Shown here: in pieces, positions 6,925-14,146 of the stretch | Layout: each line of letters starts with the position of its first letter | Numbering within the stretch: position 1 is the stretch's first letter | Source of the DNA: Zymomonas sp. | GTDB taxonomy: Bacteria > Pseudomonadota > Alphaproteobacteria > Sphingomonadales > Sphingomonadaceae | Reading direction: 5' to 3' | Assembly (NCBI RefSeq): GCF_020216885.1 | Contig: NZ_JAIWON010000045.1 | Span: forward strand, 1 to 15,279 | DNA length: 15,279 bases | The notes under the pieces: model-generated | Database searches by the model: none | The model's input: the letters and a program-made list of their open reading frames with translations, nothing else | What the model was told of the DNA's origin: nothing | Translations under genes and position numbers: made by a program

Positions 6925-8220
6925 TCAAGCCGCCGGAGTAGCGACATGAGTATCGGCATAGATTGACCAGAATTGCGCAATCGGAGCGCGACTACCTTGA
7001 ACCGTTGCCAAGGTGGTTTTTGCTGCATCCTTTTGACCGGCAAGCGCCTGCGCCATACCTAAACGCAAGGTGGTAAGGTCATTGTCAACACCGGATTTGC
7101 TCTTGGCAATGGTGAAGAGATTGATCGCAAGGCTGTAATCACCAGCACCCAAGGCCAAAGTGCCATCAGTAAAAGCATCTTTACCGGTAGCGGCTTTACT
7201 GTCACGAGCAACGGCCTTGGCAAGATCAGCTTTTTCAGCTGCCACTTTCAAGCGAGCGGTGGAAAGCCATTTGCTGACCGTGCTGTCCGTTGCACTGAGA
7301 ACTTTCTTCTGGATACCTTCTTTTAGCACGGTTTCAGCTTCGATCGGGTAACCGATATAAAGCGGCTGAGCGTAGAGCAGATATTCGCTTTCTGCACTTA
7401 AGGCACCCACAGCCCGCATCAAACGGAAGATATCAAGCGTAGCATCGCCATCAAGCGTCCGGTTGAAATCACGATAAATCTGTAAAGAGGTACGCCATGA
7501 ATCATTCGTGGGATAAGACGCGATCCATTGCTGGCATAATTTAATGGTTTCCGGCTGTAACTTGGCATTATAGGCCAACGCCACACCGCGCTTTAACCAA
7601 GATTCTGGCACAGCCTGATTAGTGGCCTGCATTTTCTGGATGCCCGTTTCGAGCGCCGCAATAGCTTCGGCCGGCTTGTTAAGTTTGGCCTTGGCTTCCA
7701 CCAGCATTGGATAAAGCTGTGTGTTATTGGCGTTTTCGATCTTCAACGCCTGTTCAATGTCAAATTCAGTCTTTCTGAATTGGCCTGCATCATAAGCCAA
7801 TTGAGACTGGTTGACATAAAGTTGCCAGATCGTGTCTTGAGACATCCGCTGGTTGACTTTGCCGCTGCCCAGCATGAGATCAATGGATTGATTTTGTAAG
7901 GTTTGATCCTGTTTGGCGATGGACAGATCATAACCGAGAGAACCGACAACATATTTGTCATCATCGGTTGCCATAGCCGCCTTGGCAGCATCCAGTTTGG
8001 CCACTGCCGTTGCCAGATCATTAGCCTTGATAGCGGCTTGCGCTTCACCTGCGGCTGTTCTGACAGCAGGCGTAAGAACATAATCCTGACCGGGTTTGGC
8101 CGCCTGTTGAGGGGCAGCTTCGGCTTCATGCTTCTTCGCTGTAGCAGGCTGAATAGCTATAAGCGAAACACCGCTAAGGGCAAGCGTGAGCGACATAGCT
8201 ATTTTGGAAGCAAATTTCAT
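6925..8220 (-). CDS. periplasmic TPR-like helical repeat protein, function unknown
   Basis: A 431-residue exported protein. A signal peptide is clear: MKFASKIAMSL, a hydrophobic core, then QPATA with likely cleavage after Ala28. The mature part is rich in Ala and Lys and built from helical pairs resembling tetratricopeptide repeats, for example AQAAIKANDLATAVAKLDAA, KTEFDIEQALKIENAN, AKLNKPAEAIAALETGI and LALGAGDYSLAINLFTIA. No catalytic motif is seen, so a protein-binding or assembly role in the periplasm is only a guess. The frame is open upstream to an ATG at 8247, but the ATG at 8220 gives the proper signal peptide and has GGGAG about 9 bases upstream. A strong terminator follows (6866-6899). 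It is transcribed alone. Confidence 0.82.
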   Translation of the reverse strand: MKFASKIAMSLTLALSGVSLIAIQPATAKKHEAEAAPQQAAKPGQDYVLTPAVRTAAGEAQAAIKANDLATAVAKLDAAKAAMATDDDKYVVGSLGYDLSIAKQDQTLQNQSIDLMLGSGKVNQRMSQDTIWQLYVNQSQLAYDAGQFRKTEFDIEQALKIENANNTQLYPMLVEAKAKLNKPAEAIAALETGIQKMQATNQAVPESWLKRGVALAYNAKLQPETIKLCQQWIASYPTNDSWRTSLQIYRDFNRTLDGDATLDIFRLMRAVGALSAESEYLLYAQPLYIGYPIEAETVLKEGIQKKVLSATDSTVSKWLSTARLKVAAEKADLAKAVARDSKAATGKDAFTDGTLALGAGDYSLAINLFTIAKSKSGVDNDLTTLRLGMAQALAGQKDAAKTTLATVQGSRAPIAQFWSIYADTHVATPAA

Positions 8221-8583
8221 TCGTTCAATCTCCCGGTAAATATTCACAGAAGGATCGGATTTAAGACTACCCTGTCAGAAACCAACCTGCAAATAACTAT
8301 TGAATTAGAGTATTCCGAAAAGCGGTATCCGCTCTGTCCAGATATATTTATTTAAACTATTTTTACTAACCTATAATGACAGCGAATAAATATAATTTGT
8401 CGTTTTTTATACCCTATTCGGCTGGTATCGCCTTTATCCTATTGCTATCAAAATTCTAACATATTGAAATTTTGTTAAAAAGCATCATTTTTTTGATGAG
8501 AAAAGATTCATACTGGAAAAATATATCCGTTGCCTTAAGGCATTCGCAGAAACCGGCTGTAATCACAGTAGGTTGAAACGGAT
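8221..8583. other. 363-base divergent intergenic region between the repeat protein and the MFS transporter
   Basis: AT-rich DNA that must hold the promoters of two divergent genes. Visible structure: a 13-base dyad with AGCGG and CCGCT arms at 8321-8333, and a folded leader next to the MFS start (8522-8586, separate entry). A 26-codon reading frame (8496-8576, ATG to TGA) ends 7 bases before the transporter ATG, but it has no ribosome site and may be chance. I see no convincing pair of -35 and -10 boxes and no RNA gene. Confidence 0.5.
8321..8333. promoter_or_regulatory. 13-base dyad, possible operator
   Basis: AGCGG-TAT-CCGCT has perfect 5-base arms about a 3-base centre in otherwise AT-rich DNA, about 100 bp upstream of the leftward repeat-protein gene and 250 bp upstream of the MFS gene. 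It could be a repressor half-site pair; this rests on symmetry alone. Confidence 0.3.
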
Positions 8584-8586
8584 ATG
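8522..8586 (+). promoter_or_regulatory. possible start-codon-sequestering leader RNA of the MFS gene
   Basis: TATATCCGTT (8522-8531) is complementary to AACGGATATG (8577-8586), giving nine Watson-Crick pairs plus one G-U pair. The right arm includes the ATG at 8584. The enclosed 45 bases can form two more hairpins: GCC/GGC around TTAA, and AACC/GGTT stacked on CTGT/ACAG around AATC. The result resembles a three-way junction that hides the initiation site, as in translational riboswitches or thermosensors. It does not match a riboswitch consensus I know. The function is inferred from complementarity only. Confidence 0.4.
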
Positions 8587-9831
8587 ATGATGAATAAACG
8601 ACCTCTTTTCTCTAAAAACGCTTTTACTATCTGGTTAATGATTGCCCTTGTTGCTCTGGCATTCAATCTTCGAAGCCCGTTGACGGCTATCCCGCCTATA
8701 GTAAATGAAATCAGGTCAGCTCTTCATATCAATGCCGCAACCGCTGGATTATTAACCAGTATTCCTATTCTGTGCTTCGGTATTTTGACACCCCTTGCCT
8801 CTTATCTGATTAACCGAACTTCTTTAAAATTTTCGGTTCTGATGACATTGGGGGGCTGCATTATTGGCACCTTGATACGGGCATCAGGTAGCTTTGGCGG
8901 GTTAATAAGTGGCACGATTATTATCGGTATGTCCCTTACCATTGGTAATATTGTCAGCTTGTTGATTATTGCCAAGGATTTCTCCCATAAATCCCATATC
9001 GTAACAGGTCTTTATACCTCGGCTTTGAATGTCGGAACGATGCTCAGTTCGGCCTTAACACCGCCAATGACGCATTATTGGGGCTGGAAAACAGCGCTGG
9101 CCTCTTGGGTTGATCTGGCCTTTCTAGCTTTGATTTTGTGGCTAGTGATCTTTTATGCTGAAAAATCATTTACAGAATATGGTAATGATACCCTCCCAAG
9201 CGAAAAAGAAACCGAAAAAGCCACCGCCGATATTCTTGCAAAAGATCATCACCCCCATGATTCCGTTCATCGACAATTAGTTCAGGTATTAGTTATTTCT
9301 TTTGCTGCCCATTTATGCGTTTATTATGGTCTGACGGCCTGGATCCCGAGCTTTTTAAGACAAGCTGACCATATGACTTCTTCAGAGGCAGGCGGTGCCG
9401 CCGCTCTTTTTCAGATTTTGGCATTATTAGGATCCTTTGGTATCCCCCTATTAAGCCAGCGTTTTTCTTCGGCCTTTCTTCTAAAATTGATCGGGCTATG
9501 TTGGCTAATCACGCCGATCGGCCTTTTATGGCTGCCTTCTTTATGGCTTTTCTGGCTTGTTTTAGGAGGTTTTGCCGCAGGGGGTGGATTTACCGTAATC
9601 TTTTCAACGGTAATCCAATTTTCACGCAATCTTGATGATAATCGCCGAATTTCTTCTGCGGTACAGGGGGTCGGCTATATTTTCGCATCCGCCAGCCCCC
9701 TTCTCATTGGTTTTTTGCATCAAGCCTATGGAGACTGGAAAGCCGCCTTCTGTTTCCTATCAGTGGCTTCCCTACCCCTCTTTTGGACAGGCTTCCGACT
9801 TCAGAAAATAGAAAAATATTACAGAGCCTAA
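8584..9831 (+). CDS. MFS transporter of the CynX/NimT (cyanate transporter-like) family
   Basis: A 415-residue inner-membrane protein with about 12 hydrophobic segments in two sets of six. The centre has a charged cytoplasmic loop (about residues 197-240, rich in Glu, Lys and His). The segment NLRSPLTAIPPIVNEI after the first helix and the following GLLTSIPILCFGILTPLASYL are typical of the CynX branch of the major facilitator superfamily. Substrates in that branch include cyanate, 2-nitroimidazole and other small compounds; the substrate here cannot be inferred, and no cyanase gene is adjacent. The frame begins with three consecutive ATG codons (8584, 8587, 8590); the third would be best spaced from a weak GGAT. 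A possible structured leader covers the start. Its stop is 4 bp from the stop of the convergent yciB gene, with no terminator between. Confidence 0.88.
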   Translation: MMMNKRPLFSKNAFTIWLMIALVALAFNLRSPLTAIPPIVNEIRSALHINAATAGLLTSIPILCFGILTPLASYLINRTSLKFSVLMTLGGCIIGTLIRASGSFGGLISGTIIIGMSLTIGNIVSLLIIAKDFSHKSHIVTGLYTSALNVGTMLSSALTPPMTHYWGWKTALASWVDLAFLALILWLVIFYAEKSFTEYGNDTLPSEKETEKATADILAKDHHPHDSVHRQLVQVLVISFAAHLCVYYGLTAWIPSFLRQADHMTSSEAGGAAALFQILALLGSFGIPLLSQRFSSAFLLKLIGLCWLITPIGLLWLPSLWLFWLVLGGFAAGGGFTVIFSTVIQFSRNLDDNRRISSAVQGVGYIFASASPLLIGFLHQAYGDWKAAFCFLSVASLPLFWTGFRLQKIEKYYRA

Positions 9832-9835
9832 GTCC

Positions 9836-10438
9836 TTAATTCTTGCCATTGCCTGTATTTAATCCGTTTTTGATTAAAACGGGCATATTGGCAAATCCGA
9901 AAACGGCCGACAGAATCATCGCGCCCCAGATTTTCAAGGTCAACCAGACTTCAAAACTGAAATGCGTTCTTAGATATTCGTTGAGTAAGGCCATAACGAG
10001 AAAGAAGCAGCCCCAATTAAAACTTAAGATCAGCCAGCCTTTCTCAGTCACGCCATCAAAGGCATCTTCCATAATATATTTCAGCATTGGCTTGTTCAAT
10101 AACCGCCCCCCCAACAGCATGACAGCAAAAAAACTGTAGATGATAGTCGGTTTAAGCTGAATGAAGCGTTGGTCATGAAACCACAGAGTCAGGCCACCAA
10201 AGAACATAATCAAGACAAAAGAAAGCCATAATGTTGGTGAGACCCGCCCCAGCTTGTAGCGGGAAACCCCAATAGCTACGATCATCGAGACCATAAAAGC
10301 GATGGTGCCTATAAAGAAGCCTGTCATTTTATAGGCCAAAAAGAAGATCACAAGCGGAGCGTAATCTATCGCCATTTTGACAAAAGAAGGCGAAGAAGAG
10401 GATGTTTTACGGGGAGAGTGATCGGTTTGTTTTTCCAT
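9836..10438 (-). CDS. yciB: inner-membrane protein YciB (septation protein A / IspZ family)
   Basis: A 200-residue integral membrane protein of normal family length, with five to six hydrophobic segments after a short Ser-rich cytoplasmic N-terminus. Diagnostic stretches include YAPLVIFFLAYKMTGFF, the KPTIIYSFFAVMLLGGRLL segment, the DAFDGVTEKGWLILSFNW segment and LKIWGAMILSAVFGFANM. YciB proteins are linked to cell-envelope integrity and intracellular septation, and in enterics they interact with elongation and division proteins; the mechanism is unsettled. The gene converges on the MFS gene with a 4-base gap and diverges from ndh, with which it shares a 265-bp upstream region. No strong ribosome site is visible before the ATG at 10438. 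Confidence 0.93.
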   Translation of the reverse strand: MEKQTDHSPRKTSSSSPSFVKMAIDYAPLVIFFLAYKMTGFFIGTIAFMVSMIVAIGVSRYKLGRVSPTLWLSFVLIMFFGGLTLWFHDQRFIQLKPTIIYSFFAVMLLGGRLLNKPMLKYIMEDAFDGVTEKGWLILSFNWGCFFLVMALLNEYLRTHFSFEVWLTLKIWGAMILSAVFGFANMPVLIKNGLNTGNGKN

Positions 10439-10545
10439 AACCCATATTGACGGGAAAAGAAGCCAAAGGTCAATCAGAGAAAGCGCGCTTCAAACAAAGC
10501 CTATTTAGGATAATTAAAAACAGAGACCGGATAAGGGCAAAGATA

Positions 10546-10598
10546 GTTTCACAGTAAGCAATAAAAACTTTCACTCTGACTTATAATTTATGTGAAAC
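10546..10598. promoter_or_regulatory. inverted repeat flanking a candidate -10 box upstream of ndh
   Basis: GTTTCACA (10546-10553) and its exact reverse complement TGTGAAAC (10591-10598) bracket a TATAAT (10582-10587) on the plus strand. The -10 match is perfect, but no good -35 lies 16-18 bases upstream. The repeat could be an operator pair or an RNA stem. If the -10 is real, the ndh transcript has an untranslated leader of about 110 bases. Confidence 0.35.
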
Positions 10599-10639
10599 AG
10601 ATTTGAATGTTCTTCGTTAATTAAAGCAAAAGGTAATTG

Positions 10640-10676
10640 AGGCGGCTCGCAAACCACCACGCCTAAGGGGGCTGCG
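10640..10676 (+). promoter_or_regulatory. GC-rich structured leader upstream of ndh
   Basis: In an AT-rich region this stretch is suddenly GC-rich. AGGCG (10640-10644) pairs with CGCCT (10660-10664), and CGCA within the loop (10648-10651) is complementary to TGCG downstream (10673-10676), the layout of an H-type pseudoknot. It ends about 27 bases before the ndh start. A cis-regulatory role is a guess. Confidence 0.3.
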
Positions 10677-10703
10677 TCGCTTGGAAGAGAATAGAGGTTT
10701 CAA

Positions 10704-12029
10704 ATGTCGAAGAATGGTAGACCTGACCGCATTGTTGTCGTGGGTGGCGGTGCCGGTGGATTACAGTTGGTGCGTGCTTTGGGGGAGCGTTTCGGGAAAG
10801 AGGCCGACGTTATTCTGGTTGACCGTAGTCCGACCCATGTTTGGAAGCCTCTGTTCCATGAAGTTGCAACCGGTGCCTTAGATGCCGACCTTGATGAAGT
10901 AAGCTATCGTTATCATGGTAAGCATTGGGGATATCACTATGTTCGTGGGACATTGGAAGATATCGACCGCAAAAATCATGAAATCATCCTTGAACCTTTA
11001 GTGGATGAAGAAGGCCATAAAATCAGCGATCAAGAACGCCTGCGTTATGATTATCTGGTTTTGGCATTGGGTTCGGTTGCCAATGATTTCAATACGCCCG
11101 GTGTAAGAGAGAACTGCCTGTTCTTGGATAGTCGCGCCCAAGCTGACCGTTTTCGCGAACATCTCTTTGATGCTTGTGCAAGCGCATCTAGAACCATGAT
11201 TGCCCAACCGGGTATGGAAAAACCAGTCAGAGTAACGGTTATCGGCGCGGGGGCGACCGGTGTCGAATTATCGGCTGAATTATACAACACTGCCATTGAA
11301 CTGGGTAATTTCGGCCTCGAAAAATTCGGTGCCAATTGTATGAAAGTGACCTTGGTCGAGGCTGCCCCTCGTATTTTGGCACCTTTACCTGAGTTTATGG
11401 CCGAGGATGCGCATACGGTTTTACAGCGTTTGGGTGTCGATATCAAAACCAATACGATGGTTGTTGAAGCCGGTGAAGGTTTTATCAAGACCAAAGATGG
11501 CCAGACCATTGAAAGTGATATCCAGCTTTGGGCAGCTGGCGTGAAAGCGCCTGACTTCCTGTCTAAGGTCGAAGGTCTGGAAGTTGCTCGTAGCAACCAG
11601 ATTATCGTGAAGCCGACCTTACAGAGCACGACAGATGAGCGTATTTTCGCGATGGGCGATTGCTGTTCATGCAAATTGCCTGAAGCGGAACGTCCTGTGC
11701 CGCCGCGAGCGCAGGCTGCCCATCAGATGGCCGATACAGTTTTTGAAAATATCGTTCGCTTGCGAAAAGGTGAACCGCTTAAAGATTTCGCTTATCGCGA
11801 TTATGGCACGCTGCTTTCCCTTAGCCGTTTTGCAGCCATTGGCGATTTAAGCCTGAGCGGGAAGAAAAATGTCGGTAAACGCGTCGTTAAAGGCCGGATT
11901 GCCCGCTTCTTCTATAACTCGCTTTATCGTCTGCATTTGTTGGCTATTCATGGATGGGTCAAAGGCTCGGCCGTTCTCGCCGCCGCCATGGCACACAGCA
12001 TGTTACGCCCTAAAGTCAAATTATACTGA
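10704..12029 (+). CDS. ndh: type II NADH dehydrogenase (NDH-2), NADH:quinone oxidoreductase
   Basis: A 441-residue single-subunit flavoenzyme that passes electrons from NADH to quinone without pumping protons, bound to the inner face of the membrane. The FAD dinucleotide fold is at residues 10-20 (IVVVGGGAGGL), the NADH fold near 178-190 (VTVIGAGATGVELSAEL), and the flavin-site motif RIFAMGDCC near 312-320. The C-terminus (LLAIHGWVKGSA onward) is amphipathic and fits membrane attachment. The ATG at 10704 has AGAGG upstream at normal spacing. From memory, Zymomonas mobilis lacks complex I and relies on this enzyme in its poorly coupled respiratory chain, which fits the window's likely source. 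A structured leader precedes it and an 18-bp-stem terminator follows. Confidence 0.96.
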   Translation: MSKNGRPDRIVVVGGGAGGLQLVRALGERFGKEADVILVDRSPTHVWKPLFHEVATGALDADLDEVSYRYHGKHWGYHYVRGTLEDIDRKNHEIILEPLVDEEGHKISDQERLRYDYLVLALGSVANDFNTPGVRENCLFLDSRAQADRFREHLFDACASASRTMIAQPGMEKPVRVTVIGAGATGVELSAELYNTAIELGNFGLEKFGANCMKVTLVEAAPRILAPLPEFMAEDAHTVLQRLGVDIKTNTMVVEAGEGFIKTKDGQTIESDIQLWAAGVKAPDFLSKVEGLEVARSNQIIVKPTLQSTTDERIFAMGDCCSCKLPEAERPVPPRAQAAHQMADTVFENIVRLRKGEPLKDFAYRDYGTLLSLSRFAAIGDLSLSGKKNVGKRVVKGRIARFFYNSLYRLHLLAIHGWVKGSAVLAAAMAHSMLRPKVKLY

Positions 12030-12055
12030 TATTTGACGTAGAAAATTTTTGTAGC

Positions 12056-12102
12056 ACCTTGTTTCGGGTGGGATGCTCCCATTCGGAACAAGGTATTTTT
12101 TT
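12056..12102 (+). terminator. strong rho-independent terminator of ndh
   Basis: An 18-bp stem (12056-12073 with 12077-12094), counting three G-U pairs, closes a TGC loop and is followed by A and seven T bases, then another T-rich stretch. It starts 27 bases after the ndh stop and should separate ndh from the glycosylase gene. Confidence 0.92.
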
Positions 12103-12161
12103 ATCTTTTTTTCCAGTAATGAGCCTTTTTAAAAAAGAAAGACCAAAGGATAGGCTGAAAA

Positions 12162-12779
12162 ATGTCAGAAGCCGCCGCAAAGAAAGCGCCGTCATGGGAA
12201 GATTTGACGGAGGCGTTGCGTCACTGCACGCGCTGCGCTCTTTATCAAAAAGCGACACAAGTCGTTTGTGGCGAAGGTTCGCATAAAAGCCCCGTTATTT
12301 TTGTGGGCGAACAGCCCGGAGATCAGGAAGACTTAGCCGGACGGCCTTTTGTAGGCCCTGCTGGACAGGTTTTTGATGAGGTCATGGCATCTATCTCTTG
12401 GCCAAGAGACGAAATTTATCTGACCAATGCCGTCAAGCATTTTAAATTCTGGTTAAAAGGGGAAAGGCGTATTCATCAGACCCCTGCCCCTGAAGAAGTC
12501 GAGTGCTGTCGATATTGGTTAAGGCAGGAATGGCGTTTGTTAAAACCGCGTTTAACCGTAGCCTTAGGCGGAACGGCTGTGCTGGCTTTGACCGGGAAAA
12601 AACAGACTTTGGGATCTCTGCGGGGACAAATTTTGACATTGGGTGATAGAGCACCTTTTATTGCAACTTATCACCCTTCTTATATTTTACGGCAACCGAG
12701 TGAAGAAGGGCGGCAGAAAGCCTATCAGGCAATGCAGCAAGATTTAATCATGGCACGGGATTTTTTAGCCGCTTCCTAA
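12162..12779 (+). CDS. udgX: UdgX-type uracil-DNA glycosylase / uracil-DNA binding protein, stand-alone
   Basis: A 205-residue Fe-S uracil-DNA glycosylase superfamily protein. Cys22 and Cys25 (CTRC) and Cys115/Cys116 are likely cluster ligands. Motif A reads GEQPGDQEDLAGRPFVGPAG (residues 49-68), where GEQPGDQED is the UdgX pattern. A loop GERRIHQTP (100-108) corresponds to the KRRIH loop of mycobacterial UdgX, whose His forms a covalent bond to the abasic sugar; here it is His105. Motif B is HPSYILR (171-177). UdgX binds uracil in DNA irreversibly rather than turning over; activity here is inferred from these residues. Many relatives in proteobacteria are fused to a DUF4130-type domain, which this one lacks. 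The ATG at 12162 has AAAGGA 11 bases upstream. It is separated from ndh by a strong terminator, so it needs its own promoter in the short T-rich gap. Confidence 0.88.
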   Translation: MSEAAAKKAPSWEDLTEALRHCTRCALYQKATQVVCGEGSHKSPVIFVGEQPGDQEDLAGRPFVGPAGQVFDEVMASISWPRDEIYLTNAVKHFKFWLKGERRIHQTPAPEEVECCRYWLRQEWRLLKPRLTVALGGTAVLALTGKKQTLGSLRGQILTLGDRAPFIATYHPSYILRQPSEEGRQKAYQAMQQDLIMARDFLAAS

Positions 12780-12921
12780 TTGGAGGCAGCTTTCTTTTTG
12801 GCAAAAAGGCCTATTTCAAAAAAATTTCTCCGACGGCTTAATAAATATAATAGCAGGCCAACGGAAATCTTATTGCGAGAAAATTGATTTTAAAGGATGA
12901 GGGATTTTTTGTCTTTTAGGC

Positions 12922-12945
12922 AAAAAAAGAGCCTTAAAACGGCTC
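12922..12945 (-). terminator. terminator after tRNA-Leu
   Basis: Read leftward, GAGCC and GGCTC form a 5-bp stem with a 7-base loop, followed by seven T bases. It lies 43 bases past the tRNA CCA end. Between it and the glycosylase stop (12780-12921) I see only AT-rich sequence with no gene. Confidence 0.78.
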
Positions 12946-12987
12946 ATCTATTAAATATACTATCAGTGGATAATCCCTAGAAAGAGA

Positions 12988-13075
<88 letters not shown>

Positions 13076-13185
13076 ATTTGGGGTGTGGCGCGTTTTTAGT
13101 AGACATCTCTAGCATCTGTCAATCATTTATGTGAAAGCAGCGTAAATTTTTTTGCTCTCACCCTCAATATGGACAGCTTTATCTT

Positions 13186-13989
13186 ATGCATGACTCTTTG
13201 TTGACGATTATTTTGCTTGGTATTCTGGAAGGTGTCACGGAATTTATTCCGGTCTCCTCAACCGGTCACCTTATCCTCGCTGAAAGGCTGTTAGGCGCAC
13301 ATGGTGCCAATTCCGCCAGTTTTGACATTATTATCCAACTGGGTGCTATCTTAGCGGTCATCGTTTTTTATTGGGAACGATTCCTCAATATTGCCAAAGG
13401 GCTGTTTCAGCATTCCCCATCCTCATGGCATTTTGTCAGAAATATTCTTTGCGGTTTTATTCCGACCGTTATTGTCGGGGCTATCGCCTATCATGCCGTC
13501 AAAGCCCTATTGGAAAAACCAATGGTGGTTGCCATTGCCTTATTTGTCGGTGGTATCGCGATGTTAATCATTGATCGAGAATCATCTCATCCCGAGAATA
13601 CCTCGGTGCAATCTATTCCGGTTCACAAGGCCGTTCTCGTAGGATTAGCACAATGTCTGGCAATGATCCCCGGGGTCAGCCGTTCCGGTGCCACGATTAT
13701 GGGCGCGTTATGTCTGGGTATTGATCGCAAAACAGCCACTGAATATAGCTTTTTTCTAGCTATTCCGGTCATGCTGGCGGCTACCGTCAAAGAATTATGG
13801 GAACAGCGTCACAATCTTCATATAGCGGATTTTGGCGAAATCAGCCTTGGTTTTGTAATTTCTTTTGTAACGGCCTTGATTGTTATCAAATTATTTTTGG
13901 AAATCGTCACCCGCCGCGGTTTTGCGCCTTTTGCTTGGTACCGGATTATTATCGGTCTGGTAGCCTTTGCTTTCCTTTTGTTTAATTAG
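13186..13989 (+). CDS. uppP: undecaprenyl-diphosphatase UppP (BacA)
   Basis: A 267-residue integral membrane phosphatase that removes phosphate from undecaprenyl diphosphate, regenerating the lipid carrier for peptidoglycan and other cell-surface polymers; it is also a bacitracin-resistance determinant. Both family signatures are intact: [17 protein letters not shown] (residues 15-31), and [10 protein letters not shown] (near 163-172) with the catalytic Ser and Arg. About seven to eight hydrophobic helices are visible and the length is normal. The start at 13186 gives the standard N-terminus; there is only a weak GGA upstream. It is probably monocistronic. A 9-bp-stem hairpin overlaps its stop codon. 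Confidence 0.97.
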   Translation: MHDSLLTIILLGILEGVTEFIPVSSTGHLILAERLLGAHGANSASFDIIIQLGAILAVIVFYWERFLNIAKGLFQHSPSSWHFVRNILCGFIPTVIVGAIAYHAVKALLEKPMVVAIALFVGGIAMLIIDRESSHPENTSVQSIPVHKAVLVGLAQCLAMIPGVSRSGATIMGALCLGIDRKTATEYSFFLAIPVMLAATVKELWEQRHNLHIADFGEISLGFVISFVTALIVIKLFLEIVTRRGFAPFAWYRIIIGLVAFAFLLFN

Positions 13990-14035
13990 TTCCACATCGG
14001 AACTAATATTCATTCTCAAAAAGAAAATTTGAGAA
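13985..14035 (+). terminator. two tandem hairpins at the uppP 3' end
   Basis: ATTAGTTCC (13985-13993) pairs with GGAACTAAT (13999-14007) around a 5-base loop, and the stem covers the uppP stop codon. A second, AT-rich stem, TTCTCAAA (14013-14020) with TTTGAGAA (14028-14035), follows. Neither is directly followed by a clean T run, although TTTTTT occurs about 9 bases after the second. They may end transcription or protect the mRNA 3' end. Confidence 0.5.
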
Positions 14036-14146
14036 AATATATCATTTTTTGCAAAAATAAGGACAGTAATGCTGACATATATGTATTTTTGTGCGTGACT
14101 TGGTGGAAAAAAATAATTATGTCGCTTGTCATGAAGGAAATTGATT

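Noticed and set aside
8221..8247. Upstream ATG for the periplasmic repeat protein
   Set aside because: It would put charged residues before the signal peptide, and the ribosome site GGGAG lies inside this extension at the right distance for the ATG at 8220.
7903..8355. 150-codon plus-strand open frame opposite the repeat-protein gene
   Set aside because: It overlaps the signal-peptide end of the real gene in antisense, with no ribosome site and no family resemblance.
8485..8520. TGATGAG followed by GAAA-like bases as a hammerhead ribozyme core
   Set aside because: The first core base is wrong and no cleavage-site stem could be drawn.
11051..11674. 207-codon open frame on the minus strand inside ndh
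   Set aside because: It is antisense to an unmistakable ndh, and its composition is that of a shadow frame with no recognisable motif.
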